A stretch of 64,000 bases of DNA from Vulcanimicrobiota bacterium (GTDB lineage Bacteria; Vulcanimicrobiota; Vulcanimicrobiia; Vulcanimicrobiales; Vulcanimicrobiaceae), in the NCBI GenBank assembly GCA_003168375.1, contig PMSI01000003.1, positions 992,001 through 1,056,000 on the forward strand. The letters are read 5' to 3'. Position 1 is the first letter of the stretch. Each line of letters begins with the position of its first letter. A model generated the notes under the pieces. That model saw only the letters and a list, made by a program, of their open reading frames with translations. It made no database searches and had not been told where the DNA came from. Positions 41,534 through 49,985 of this stretch are shown in pieces. Position numbers and translations under genes: made by a program.

Positions 41534-43065
41534 ACGCTCGCCTTCGGCAACGCGATGGTAAACACCGACCCGCGCGGCGCCCGCGGCTCGTAGCGCACGG
41601 TTCCTCCGCACTCCTCGACGATGCGGCGCACGATGTACAGGCCGAGGCCCGTGCCGCCGCCCACACGCGAAGCCGGCGAGAAGCGCTGGAACAATGCGGC
41701 CCGGGCGCCTTCCTCGATTCCGAACCCGTCGTCGGTTACCGCCGCGACGACCGATCGGCGCTCGTCGGCGACGCGGAGCTGCACGGTCCCGCCGCGCGGC
41801 GTGTGCTGCAGCGCGTTGGCGACGAGGTTGGCGATCGCGCGCTTGAGATCGCCGCGCGACCCACGGACGCTCGTCGAGGCCCGCGCGTCGACCGTCAAGA
41901 CGATGCCGCGCGACTCGGCCATCGCGTGCAGCTCGGAGCCGATCTCGCGTCCAACCGCGGCGAGGTCGAGCAGCTCGCTTTCGGCGTGCCGCTCGCCGGA
42001 TTCGAACCGCGCGACGAGCAGCAGCGTCTCGGCGAGCCGGGTCAGGTCGTCGATCGAGACGCGGCTGTCGCGCAGCACGGCTGCGTAGCGCTCCGGGAGC
42101 ACGCCGTACGCGCCGTCCGCCGCCTGGCGCAGCGTCATCGAGAGCGCGGTGAGCGGGGTGCGCAGATCGTGCGAGAGCGCGTAGACGAGATCGCGAATGA
42201 CGTCCTGGCGTTCGACCAGCGCTTCGTTGCGTTCGGCGAGCTCGCCGAACAGGCGCGCCTGCCCGAGCGCGTCGACGGCCAGCGTCGCAAAGCTGCGCGC
42301 CGCCTGCACCGTGAGATCCTCGGGCGCTTCCGCGTTCGACGCGGCGATCAGCACGCCGAAACGCATGCCGCGGTCGGCGAGCGGGATCGCGATCGCGCTG
42401 CGCGCGTTCAGCCGGTCGAGCGCGAACCGCCCGAGCGGGTCGACGGCGCGAACGACGCTGACGACGCCGTCGTCCGCGACGCGGTGGGTGAGCGAGCTGA
42501 TCTCCGGAGCCGGGCGCCCGTCGACCACCTCCACTTCCGTCGTGCCCTCGCGCGCGGCGAGGAACTCGCCGCCGGCTTGCGCCGGGTACCAGAAGGCGGC
42601 CGCGGCATCGAGCGCCTGCGGCGCCTCGCGGACGATCGCGCGAATCACCACCGCCGGCGAGAGCGAGGAACGTATGCGGTCGGCGGTCGCGGCGAGCGTC
42701 GCTTCGCGGCGCGCCCGGGCTTCCTGCGCCGCGAGCCTTCCGACTCGTTCGGCGCGTTCCTGAACCGCCGTACTGAGATAGCCGACCAGCACGATCGAGA
42801 GCATCGAGAGTGCGCGGTCGCCGAGCCCGATGGGGTCCCAGCGGTACTCGTCCTGGGCGGCGTTGATGAACGCGGCCGCCATGTCGGCGGCGAGCGCGGC
42901 GATGACGAGCGAAGCGGTGAGGCGGCGGCTCTGCGTCAGCGCGGCGAGCACGATCGGCACGTCGAGCAGGATCGCGACCACGAGCCGCTGCGGTGTGAAC
43001 GCGTCGACGACGAACGCGGCGAGCAGCAGCGCGAAGGCGGCGACGGCAACGGCTCGCGAGCGCAC
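41530..43065 (-). CDS. Membrane sensor histidine kinase (HisKA type)
   Basis: 511 residues from a GTG at 43065, the start that leaves a 78-base divergent promoter region. Three or four membrane helices (VAVAAFALLLAAFVVDAF, VVAILLDVPIVLAAL, SLVIAALAADMAAAFI, ALSMLSIVLVGYL) resemble the compact DUF4118 region of KdpD kinases. A GAF-like domain follows, then HisKA with phosphoacceptor His in ALSHDLRTPLTALS and a HATPase with NLVANALQH, DDGFGIEEG and GGTGLGLYI. HisKA kinases usually pair with OmpR-type regulators; here the partner is NarL-type. It is divergent from the tandem KdpD-sensor gene. Confidence 0.92.
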   Translation of the reverse strand: MRSRAVAVAAFALLLAAFVVDAFTPQRLVVAILLDVPIVLAALTQSRRLTASLVIAALAADMAAAFINAAQDEYRWDPIGLGDRALSMLSIVLVGYLSTAVQERAERVGRLAAQEARARREATLAATADRIRSSLSPAVVIRAIVREAPQALDAAAAFWYPAQAGGEFLAAREGTTEVEVVDGRPAPEISSLTHRVADDGVVSVVRAVDPLGRFALDRLNARSAIAIPLADRGMRFGVLIAASNAEAPEDLTVQAARSFATLAVDALGQARLFGELAERNEALVERQDVIRDLVYALSHDLRTPLTALSMTLRQAADGAYGVLPERYAAVLRDSRVSIDDLTRLAETLLLVARFESGERHAESELLDLAAVGREIGSELHAMAESRGIVLTVDARASTSVRGSRGDLKRAIANLVANALQHTPRGGTVQLRVADERRSVVAAVTDDGFGIEEGARAALFQRFSPASRVGGGTGLGLYIVRRIVEECGGTVRYEPRAPRGSVFTIALPKASV

Positions 43066-43143
43066 GTTTGGGCGCTTCGGGGAGCCGCATGCCCGCCCTG
43101 CGAACAGATCGGCGTGCGGGAGAGACCACGCTCGGATGTCCCC

Positions 43144-45240
43144 ATGTCGAAGGGAGCGGCGCTCCTCGCCGAGCTCGGCCTGTCGCCGAAGCTGACGATC
43201 TACCTGGGCAGCGTCCCCGGCGCGGGGAAGACGCACCGTCTGCTGATGGACGCGCTCGGCGAAGCGAAGGCCGGCCGGCGCGTCGCGATCGGCTGGGTCG
43301 AGACGAAGAGCCGCCCGCAGCTCGAGGCCCTTGCCGCGCCGCTCAAGCGCATCGCGCCGCGGCGCTTCGCCGCCGGAACGACGGTCGTCGAGGACTTCGA
43401 CCTCGAGGCTGCGCTCGCGAGCGACGCGGAGACGATCGTGCTCGACGAGCTCGCGCATTCGAACCCGCCCGGCGCGGCGCATGCGAAGCGCTGGCAGGAC
43501 GCGCTGGCGCTGCGCGAGGCCGGGAAGTCGGTGTTGGGCGCGTTCAACGTGATGCATCTCGACACGGTCGCGCCGGTCGCCGAGCGCATCATCGGGTATC
43601 CGGTCCGCGAGCTCGTCCCCGCCGCGTTCCTGCGCAAAGCCGACCGGGTCATCGCGCTCGACGTCGCGCCGTCGGTCATCGAGTCGCGGTTGCGGACGGG
43701 GCGCATCGTGCGCGAGGAGGACATCGAGCGCGCCGCCGCCGGGATCCTGCAGCCGAAGAACGTCGGGCTGATGCGCGAGCTGCTGCTGCGCGTCGTCGAC
43801 GACCTCACGAACCCCGTCGTCGCGCCGAGCAAAGTCTCGACCGCGCTCGCCGTCACCGTCGGTCCGAGCGATCCCGAGCCGTTCGTCCGGCGCGCCGCGG
43901 CGCTCGCCGACGCGCTCGATCTCGCGCTCGAAACCGTCGGGATCGAGGGCGTCGACCCGCGCGCGCTCGCGGACGCGACGCTGCACGCGGACGGCGGCGT
44001 CATCCCTCTCCCGCCGGGCCTGGAACGCGGCGATCTGAGCGCGGTGCGCGCTTCGCACGTCATCGTCCCGCGTGGGCCGCTCGCCGACCGCATCCTGAGC
44101 AAGCCGCTCGACCGCGAGCTGCTGATCGCCGACGCGAACGCCGGCCCCTCGGGATTCACGGCCGAGGGCGGGCGCCACCCCTACGGTTCCGCGCTCGGCG
44201 ACCGGCTGCGGATCGGCTACGGCAAGCTGACGATCTACCTCGGCTCGGTGGCGGGGAGCGGCAAGACCTACGCGATGCTGGACCGCGCGCACCAGCTCAT
44301 CGACGAGGGCATCGACGTGGTGGCGGCGCTCGTCGAGACGCACGGGCGCGCGGAGACCGCCGTTCTGCTCGCCGGGATCGAACAGATCCCGCGCCTGGCC
44401 AACGGCGAGATGGACCTCGAGACGCTGATGCTGCGCCATCCGCGCGTGGCCCTGATCGACGAGCTCGCGCACACCAATCTGAACGCGGGTGCGCGCGCGA
44501 AGCGTTACGACGACGTGATCGCGGTCCTCCGCGCTGGGATCGACGTGATCACGACGCTCAACGTCCAGCACTTCGAAGGGCTCGGCGACGCGGTCGAACG
44601 CCTCACCGGAACGCGCGTGCGCGAGACGCTGCCCGACAGCGTCCTCGAATTCGCCGACGAAGTCGTGTTCATCGACGTGACGCCCGACGTGCTGCGGCAA
44701 CGGCTGCGCGACGGGAAGATCTACCCCCGCGAGCGGGTCGACGCCGCGCTCGCGCACTTCTTCCGCACCGAGAACCTCGCGGCGCTGAGGGAGCTCGCGG
44801 TGCGCGAGATGTTGCGCGCGCGCTCGGAGCGCCCCCGCGAGCGCCCCTTCGCACGGCTCGTCCTCGGCGTCGCGCCGCGCGAACGCGACGCGGCGCTGAT
44901 CCGGCGCGCCGGGCGGCTGGCCCGCCGGCTCGACGTCGACTTGCGCGTCGTCGCGGTCACCGCGAACGACGACCCGTCGGCGCGCGCCGCGATCGATGCG
45001 CTAGCCGCCGCGACCAGCGCCGTGCACGGGACGTTCCTCGCCGACGTCGCCCCGGACGCCGCCGTTCGCATCGTCGAGACACTCGCCGACGGCGACGTCC
45101 TCGCCGTCGAGTCGCCGCGGCACAAACGCGGCTTCTTCGGAAAGCGCTCGTTCGCCGTGCGCGTCTTGGCGGCGGGAGCCCGCGAGCTGCTGGTGTTCGC
45201 GCCGCGCGACGACGATCCGTCGGCCGCGGCTCAGAGGTAG
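43144..45240 (+). CDS. Tandem KdpD sensor-domain protein with USP-like C-terminus, no kinase
   Basis: 698 residues. Two copies of the KdpD N-terminal sensor domain are present: copy 1 with Walker A GSVPGAGKT (22-30) and LDELAHSNPPGA, copy 2 with GSVAGSGKT (367-375), LIDELAHTNLNAGARAKRY and TLNVQHFEGLGD. Copy 2 matches canonical KdpD better; copy 1 has diverged. Regions after each copy resemble the universal-stress-protein-like domain of KdpD. The membrane region, HisKA and ATPase of a full KdpD are missing. In KdpD these domains bind ATP, K+ status or c-di-AMP. The divergent kinase at 41530 has KdpD-like membrane helices and may be its output partner. Ends overlap the convergent barrel gene by ten bases. 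Confidence 0.9.
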   Translation: MSKGAALLAELGLSPKLTIYLGSVPGAGKTHRLLMDALGEAKAGRRVAIGWVETKSRPQLEALAAPLKRIAPRRFAAGTTVVEDFDLEAALASDAETIVLDELAHSNPPGAAHAKRWQDALALREAGKSVLGAFNVMHLDTVAPVAERIIGYPVRELVPAAFLRKADRVIALDVAPSVIESRLRTGRIVREEDIERAAAGILQPKNVGLMRELLLRVVDDLTNPVVAPSKVSTALAVTVGPSDPEPFVRRAAALADALDLALETVGIEGVDPRALADATLHADGGVIPLPPGLERGDLSAVRASHVIVPRGPLADRILSKPLDRELLIADANAGPSGFTAEGGRHPYGSALGDRLRIGYGKLTIYLGSVAGSGKTYAMLDRAHQLIDEGIDVVAALVETHGRAETAVLLAGIEQIPRLANGEMDLETLMLRHPRVALIDELAHTNLNAGARAKRYDDVIAVLRAGIDVITTLNVQHFEGLGDAVERLTGTRVRETLPDSVLEFADEVVFIDVTPDVLRQRLRDGKIYPRERVDAALAHFFRTENLAALRELAVREMLRARSERPRERPFARLVLGVAPRERDAALIRRAGRLARRLDVDLRVVAVTANDDPSARAAIDALAAATSAVHGTFLADVAPDAAVRIVETLADGDVLAVESPRHKRGFFGKRSFAVRVLAAGARELLVFAPRDDDPSAAAQR

Positions 45241-46088
45241 AAGCTGGCGCCGAACCCGACGTACTTGTAGCGTCCGGTTGCGGCGGTCGGCGAAACGGCG
45301 AACGACGTGTCGAGCTGAACGCGCGGGCCGATATCGCGGTAGATCCCGAGCAGGTACTGCGTGCGGGTCGGCGTGCTGGGACCGTTCGCGTGGGTGAACT
45401 GTGCGATCTCGAGGTTGAGCCCGGTCGCGTTCGGCAGCGTCACGCCGAGCACGAGCGAAGGCACGAGGCTCGGCCAGCGCTGCGCACCGTTCGTCTGCGA
45501 CAGCGCGGTCACCGTCCCGGCCAACGAGAACACGGAGTTGAGCGTGTAGCCGGCGTTGAGCGCGTAGCTCGTGGTCGTGCCGCCGGCCGAAGCACCGTTC
45601 AGGCCGGTCGGCGCGGTGAAGAACACCTGACCGCCGTAGTTGAATTTCGGCGTGTACCCGAACACGTATTTCAATCCCGCGCCGACATCGGTCGACCCGG
45701 TCGTCACGGCGCCGCCGGCGTTGCCGCGCGAGATCTGCGGCGGCGTCAGATCGAACTCCAGCGCGGGGATCGGCAAGCCGACCCGAATCAGCGCTTGCGG
45801 GTAGGTGACGGCGTTGCCGCCGCCCTCGTTGCTCAGGTTCTGATAGCCCGTCTCGACCAGCACGTGATTGGGCCGCACGGTACAGACCGAATTCGTGACG
45901 CTGGGCCGCGTGACGAGCGCCGAGATCGACGTGCACGGATCGTTCGCGCCGAACGCCGGCCCGATCGGATTCGGCGAAGGCGACGGCGACGGCGATGCCG
46001 CCGGCGCGGGCGTCGACTGCGCCGAAGCGATCGCCGGCGCGAGTGCTGCAACCCCGATCGCGAACAGTACCGTCAGAAAACGCATCAT
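45231..46088 (-). CDS. Outer-membrane beta-barrel protein (phenol-degradation MetA/transporter-like)
   Basis: 285 residues. Signal peptide MMRFLTVLFAIGVAALAPAI, a Pro/Ser linker (ASPSPSPSPN), then alternating strands of about ten residues such as ALIRVGLPIPALEFDL, VGAGLKYVFGYTPKF, SYALNAGYTLN and TQYLLGIYRDI. It ends in Phe-Tyr-Leu (GFGASFYL), close to the C-terminal aromatic signature used for outer-membrane assembly. This implies a diderm cell. Transported substrate unknown. A full dispersed-repeat copy (46147-46208) lies 59 bases upstream of its start. Confidence 0.82.
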   Translation of the reverse strand: MMRFLTVLFAIGVAALAPAIASAQSTPAPAASPSPSPSPNPIGPAFGANDPCTSISALVTRPSVTNSVCTVRPNHVLVETGYQNLSNEGGGNAVTYPQALIRVGLPIPALEFDLTPPQISRGNAGGAVTTGSTDVGAGLKYVFGYTPKFNYGGQVFFTAPTGLNGASAGGTTTSYALNAGYTLNSVFSLAGTVTALSQTNGAQRWPSLVPSLVLGVTLPNATGLNLEIAQFTHANGPSTPTRTQYLLGIYRDIGPRVQLDTSFAVSPTAATGRYKYVGFGASFYL

Positions 46089-46146
46089 CTCTGCGTTTCT
46101 CCTTGGCGAACACCCCGGGGGCTCCCCCCGGAACGCGGGCGCCCGC

Positions 46147-46208
46147 GCTCACCTTGAACCGCCACCCACCCCGACGTCACCCTGAGCTTGTCGAAGGGCG
46201 AACGATCG
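46147..46208 (+). repeat. Dispersed ~62-bp repeat, full-length solo copy
   Basis: GCTCACC outer end, ACCGCCACCC, GTCACCCTGAGC, TTGTCGAAGGGC, GAACGATCG inner end. Oriented toward 46209; no nuclease remnant follows. Confidence 0.88.
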
Positions 46209-46529
46209 TCACAAAAGGGACGAGGATTCAAATCCCACTCGTCGTCGCCGTGACGTCCCAGCGCGCCCGTGCTCAAGGCTTGCTGATATTTGCCGATCAC
46301 ATCGCGCAGCGGAAGCCTCTACTGATTTGATCGCCCATCCGCTGATTTAAGGCTTCGCCTACTGGTATATTCGCGTTTCCACTGATAAAATGACGAAGAC
46401 TCCCGATCATCGGACCGCTTTTCCGCGTCCGGCACGACACGAGCCAAAACACCAACCTCTACATTATCGTCACCCCGCACGTCATTCGGGCGGCGCGGTA
46501 GCGGCGCAACCGCCGCCGAAGGAGACACG
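46209..46529. other. Intergenic region holding a phased repeat
   Basis: 321 bases, AT-richer than its surroundings, no convincing gene. Contains four CTGATTT-like words spaced exactly 20 bases (46322-46395). Confidence 0.6.
46322..46395 (+). repeat. Degenerate 20-bp phased repeat, cluster 1
   Basis: CTGATTT at 46322, CTGATTT at 46342, CTGGTAT at 46362 and CTGATAA at 46382: exact 20-base spacing with diverged sequence between. Related words with the same spacing occur at 47596-47648. Confidence 0.55.
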
Positions 46530-47315
46530 ATGCGTCGAGCCGCGTTTCTCTCGCTTTCCGTGCTGACGGGCCTTCTGACTGCAAACTGCGCCGGATCGGC
46601 GCCCGCGCAGCCGGCGCCGGCCACGCACGCGCTCCCGCTCTCACGCCTCAAACAAGAGAAGTTGACAAACGCCTTCATTCAACTCACATCCGGCTCGCCG
46701 AAGCAGGCCGCCGCACGATTCCGAGCTGTGCTCGCCTCCGGAACCGACCCGCACTATCTTCTCTACAACGACGCGCTGCGCGGCGTCTTCTTGGCCGACC
46801 TCTATGCGCGGGACGACCGAGCCGCGGCTACCGATCTCGCCGCGGCCGTCACGCGAGCGGGCGGCGCCCCGGCGGGCCGCAGCGCGGCGGTGCGCGGCAT
46901 CTGGAAGGAGGCGTGGTTGGACTTCTTGCACGATGCCGAGCCGCCCGAGGCGCCTTGTTCGGATGCGACAGTTGCCGAAGGCATCCAGTTGGCGATGGCC
47001 GGACATCTCTCCGAGGCACGCTCGGCGTGGCGCCAACGAGAACGCGACGCCGGCGCGTGCAACGTCGCCTACGATCCCTTACTGTTCGCAAATGGGAGCG
47101 ACATGAAGAGCGCGCTCACCGGCGTTTCGTACCTGCAGCAAGATCGCTGGCGAGAGGCGGAGACAACGTTGATAGCGGGCGTTCTCGCCAGCCGCACAAC
47201 CTCGGGTTACACGAAGCTCTTCGCCGGAAACGTCATTGCGATGCAGATGCTGTTCGCGTATCGGGCGCATTTCGAGCGCGGGCAAGGGCATTACCACTGG
47301 CCCGTACGGATCTGA
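46530..47315 (+). CDS. Lipoprotein with TPR-like helical body
   Basis: 261 residues. Signal with lipobox-like TANC (LSVLTGLLTANC), then helical segments of TPR character: LTNAFIQLTSGSPKQAAARF, DDRAAATDLAAAVTRAG, GIQLAMAGHLSEARSAW and QQDRWREAETTLIAGVL. AAGGAGA upstream supports the ATG at 46530. Probably an envelope scaffold or assembly protein; no named family. The gene is flanked on both sides by clusters of the 20-bp phased repeat, which suggests insertion or control by the same system. Confidence 0.72.
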   Translation: MRRAAFLSLSVLTGLLTANCAGSAPAQPAPATHALPLSRLKQEKLTNAFIQLTSGSPKQAAARFRAVLASGTDPHYLLYNDALRGVFLADLYARDDRAAATDLAAAVTRAGGAPAGRSAAVRGIWKEAWLDFLHDAEPPEAPCSDATVAEGIQLAMAGHLSEARSAWRQRERDAGACNVAYDPLLFANGSDMKSALTGVSYLQQDRWREAETTLIAGVLASRTTSGYTKLFAGNVIAMQMLFAYRAHFERGQGHYHWPVRI

Positions 47316-47595
47316 TGCCGAGGCCGATTAGGAGCCAAGCGCCTCCTAACCGCAGCGTCAGCGCGCCGCTCCCCAGTTTTCGCAGCGCTTCGATCCGGCC
47401 TCGTTTTGCGGGTTGAGTAGGAGAACGAAGCTCTTTCTGTCCCATGCATCAGCTGACAAGCCCCGGACAAGGCACGGAGTTGGCCAGCGGCGCGAGCTAA
47501 CTTTGGGCTGAGGCGTCGATCGGCAAAGAGGGATTGAAGAGCACGCGTATGCACCGGGACGCCCAAGAGCGGGAACCTCGGAGATGCGGCGTCTT

Positions 47596-47648
47596 CCGAC
47601 TTAATCGGCCGCCTCCTGATTTATTCGGTCCCTTCCTGATTTATTCGT
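47596..47648 (+). repeat. Degenerate 20-bp phased repeat, cluster 2
   Basis: CCGACTTAATCGG at 47596, CTGATTTATTCGG at 47616 and CTGATTTATTCGT at 47636, spaced exactly 20 bases. An inverted CTGATTTAAG lies at 47671-47680. Confidence 0.55.
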
Positions 47649-47691
47649 GGACGAACAACGGAGCATCGCCCTTAAATCAGCAAGCCTCCGT

Positions 47692-47883
47692 GCTCACCAT
47701 AAACCGCCACCAAACCCGATGTCACCCTGAGCCTGTCGAAGGGCGAACGATCCACCCCAAAGCGGTGCGCAAGAACGAGGCGCTGACTCGCGGCGATTGG
47801 GGCACGATTCGTCGCTTCGCGCGATCGTTCGCCCTTCGACAAGCTCAGGGTGACATTAGGATGGGTGGCGATTCAGGATGAGC
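47692..47883 (+). mobile_element. 192-bp MITE-like derivative of the GIY-YIG element
   Basis: Left repeat 47692-47752 and right repeat 47822-47883 are ~62-base inverted copies with outward GCTCA ends. The 69 internal bases still encode the nuclease tail: VRKNEALTRGDWGTIRRFAR, continuing SFALRQAQG into the right repeat, homologous to AKKEALIRGDWDAIRSLSR of the element at 23215-23642. Confidence 0.75.
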
Positions 47884-47995
47884 TCGGGCGGTGTTTGAGG
47901 TCGGGCGTCGCTTTGCGCGAACGTAGCCCTGGAGCCGAAAGGTTCGGCCGATCGGCGGATGGCGGGCGACCTAGCCGAGGCGTACGATCGCCGTG

Positions 47996-48091
47996 ATGTT
48001 GTGGATCATTCTGCTCGTCACGATCTGTCCGCTCATTGCGCTGGGCGCCGAGCGCCTAACCGTGCGCATCCCGGTGAAGGCGAAGCGATGA
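47996..48091 (+). CDS. 31-residue single-helix membrane microprotein upstream of kdp
   Basis: ATG at 47996 (or GTG at 47993). The peptide begins MLWIILLVTICPLIALGAER and ends in a basic tail, one predicted membrane helix followed by a positively charged cytoplasmic end. Its TGA overlaps the ATG of the next micro-ORF. The ribosome binding site is weak. Interpreted as coding because it is one of three consecutive one-helix ORFs joined by ATGA overlaps that lead into kdpA. Confidence 0.55.
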   Translation: MLWIILLVTICPLIALGAERLTVRIPVKAKR

Positions 48092-48183
48092 ACCCCATCG
48101 TCCTCGAGATCGGCCTCGTTGCACTCTCGGCGGTCTCGTTTTGGCTGCTCGACCGCTACGTCATCGCGTGTGACAAGATATGA
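48088..48183 (+). CDS. 31-residue single-helix membrane microprotein upstream of kdpF
   Basis: Starts MNPIVLEIGLVALSAVSFWL and ends DRYVIACDKI. A preceding GAAGG supports the ATG at 48088. Small proteins of this shape, ending in an aromatic-x-x-Cys-(D/E)-(K/R) type tail, are seen ahead of kdpF in some other bacteria from general knowledge, usually unannotated. Its TGA overlaps the kdpF ATG. Confidence 0.65.
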   Translation: MNPIVLEIGLVALSAVSFWLLDRYVIACDKI

Positions 48184-48269
48184 CAACCGATCTGCTCGTC
48201 GGTTTGCTGCTGGCAATTGCCGCGCTCGTGTACCTGACGTACGCGATGCTGCGTCCCGAACGTTTCTGA
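48180..48269 (+). CDS. kdpF: K+-transporting ATPase small subunit KdpF
   Basis: 29 residues: MTTDLLVGLLLAIAALVYLT then YAMLRPERF. The single helix ending in LxRPE(R/K)F is the KdpF signature. KdpF stabilises the KdpABC complex in the membrane. Fifteen bases separate it from kdpA; it overlaps the preceding micro-ORF by four bases. Confidence 0.92.
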   Translation: MTTDLLVGLLLAIAALVYLTYAMLRPERF

Positions 48270-48284
48270 CGAGGTAGCGATTCA

Positions 48285-49985
48285 ATGACCGTCGTGGGGT
48301 GGCTGCAAGCCGCCGTCGTTTTCGCGCTCGTCTGCCTCCTCGTGAAGCCCGTCGGCGCCTACATGGCCCGGGTCTTCGAAGGCGAGCGCGTCTTTCTCTC
48401 GCCGGTGCTCGCGCCGGTCGAGCGCGGGCTTTACCGTCTCTGCCGCATCGATCCGGCGCGCGAGATGGGCTGGAAGCCCTATGCGTTCTCCGTGGTCGCG
48501 TTCAGTTTGGTGAGCTTTCTCTATCTGTACGTGCTGCTGCGCGTCCAGGCGTTCTTGCCGCTCAACCCGCAAGGCTTCGGCAACCTCGCGCCCGATCTGG
48601 CGTGGAACACCGCAGTCTCGTTCATGACCAACACGAACTGGCAGTTCTATTCCGGCGAGTCGACGATGAGTTATCTCTCGCAGATGGCCGGCCTCGGCTG
48701 GCACATGTTCGTCTCGGCAGGGACCGGTATCGCGATCGCGATCGCGCTGATGCGTGGTTTATCGCGCCGCAGCGCCTCCACGATCGGTAACTTCTGGGTC
48801 GACCTCACGCGCGCGGTGCTCTACGTGCTGCTGCCGATCGCCGTCGTGGGATCGCTGCTGCTCCTGTGGCAGGGCGTGCCGCAGAACTTCAGCGGCTACA
48901 CCGCCGTGAAGACGCTCGAGGGCGCCGCGCAGTCGATCCCGCAAGGTCCGATGGCCTCGATGGAGATCATCAAAGAGCTGGGCACGAACGGCGGCGGCTT
49001 CGTCAACGCGAACTCCGCCTCGACTTGGGAGAACCCGACCGGCTTCTCCAATCTCATCGAGCTGGTGTGCATCTTCCTGATCGGCGGTGCGCTGACGTAC
49101 ACGTTCGGACGCTACGTGAAAGACCAGCGTCAGGGCTGGGTGCTGTTCGCCGCGATGACGACCCTGTTCGTGGCGGGCTTCACGGCGGCGTACGCAGCCG
49201 AAGCGGCCGGGAATCCGATCGTGCATGCGCTCGGCGTCGCCGGAGGCAACCTGGAGGGCAAGGAAGCGCGCTTCGGCATCGCCGCCTCGGCACTGTTCGC
49301 GACGATGACGACCGACACGTCGTGCGGCGCGGTCAACGCGGTGCACGACTCGTTCACCGCGCTCGGCGGGCTCATCCCGATGTTCGACATGCAGCTGGGA
49401 GAGGTCGTCTTCGGCGGCGTCGGCTCGGGCTTCTACGGGATCATCTACTACGCGATCCTCACCGTCTTCATCGCGGGACTGATGGTCGGCCGTACCCCCG
49501 AATACCTCGGGAAGAAGATCGAGCGCCGTGAGGTGCAGCTCGCGATCCTGGCGGCTCTCGTGGTCCCGGTTTTCGCGCTCGTCCCTGCCGGCATCGCTTC
49601 CGTCCTGCCGGCCGGTTTGGCGACGCTCAACAACGCCGGGCCGCACGGCTTCAGTGAGATCTTGTACGCGTACTCGTCGATGGTGAACAACAACGGCTCC
49701 GCGTTCGCCGGTCTCTCGGCGAACGCGTGGTGGAACGTCTCAGGCGGCGTCGTCATGCTGTTCGGCCGTATCGCCATCATGATCCCGGTGATTGCCCTTG
49801 CCGGGGCATTGGCCGCCAAGCGCGCGGTCCCCGCGACGGCCGGCACGTTCGGTACGACGTCACCGATCTTCGTCGTGCTGCTGATCGGCGTGATCCTCAT
49901 CGTCGGCGCGCTCACGTTCTTCCCCGCCGACGCGCTCGGCCCCATCGTCGAGCACCTCCTGAACCAGCAAGGAAAGCAATTCTAA
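48285..49985 (+). CDS. kdpA: K+-transporting ATPase channel-like subunit KdpA
   Basis: 566 residues, close to the E. coli length of 557, with about ten membrane helices. The four selectivity-filter-like loops are visible: [44 protein letters not shown] and [10 protein letters not shown]. KdpA binds K+ from outside and passes it through the intersubunit tunnel to KdpB. GAGGT upstream of the ATG. Its TAA shares one base with the kdpB ATG. Confidence 0.98.
   Translation: MTVVGWLQAAVVFALVCLLVKPVGAYMARVFEGERVFLSPVLAPVERGLYRLCRIDPAREMGWKPYAFSVVAFSLVSFLYLYVLLRVQAFLPLNPQGFGNLAPDLAWNTAVSFMTNTNWQFYSGESTMSYLSQMAGLGWHMFVSAGTGIAIAIALMRGLSRRSASTIGNFWVDLTRAVLYVLLPIAVVGSLLLLWQGVPQNFSGYTAVKTLEGAAQSIPQGPMASMEIIKELGTNGGGFVNANSASTWENPTGFSNLIELVCIFLIGGALTYTFGRYVKDQRQGWVLFAAMTTLFVAGFTAAYAAEAAGNPIVHALGVAGGNLEGKEARFGIAASALFATMTTDTSCGAVNAVHDSFTALGGLIPMFDMQLGEVVFGGVGSGFYGIIYYAILTVFIAGLMVGRTPEYLGKKIERREVQLAILAALVVPVFALVPAGIASVLPAGLATLNNAGPHGFSEILYAYSSMVNNNGSAFAGLSANAWWNVSGGVVMLFGRIAIMIPVIALAGALAAKRAVPATAGTFGTTSPIFVVLLIGVILIVGALTFFPADALGPIVEHLLNQQGKQF

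Larger units (their letters stand above)
47316..47995. other. Gene-free region with repeats and an element remnant
   Basis: 680 bases. It holds phased-repeat cluster 2 (47596-47648), the 192-bp inverted-repeat element (47692-47883) and the leader of the kdp cluster. No intact gene is seen. Confidence 0.65.

Noticed and set aside
46221-46250. tRNA-like T-arm (GATTCAAATCC)
   Set aside because: The flanking bases do not form a five-base T-stem and no acceptor or anticodon arm can be folded.
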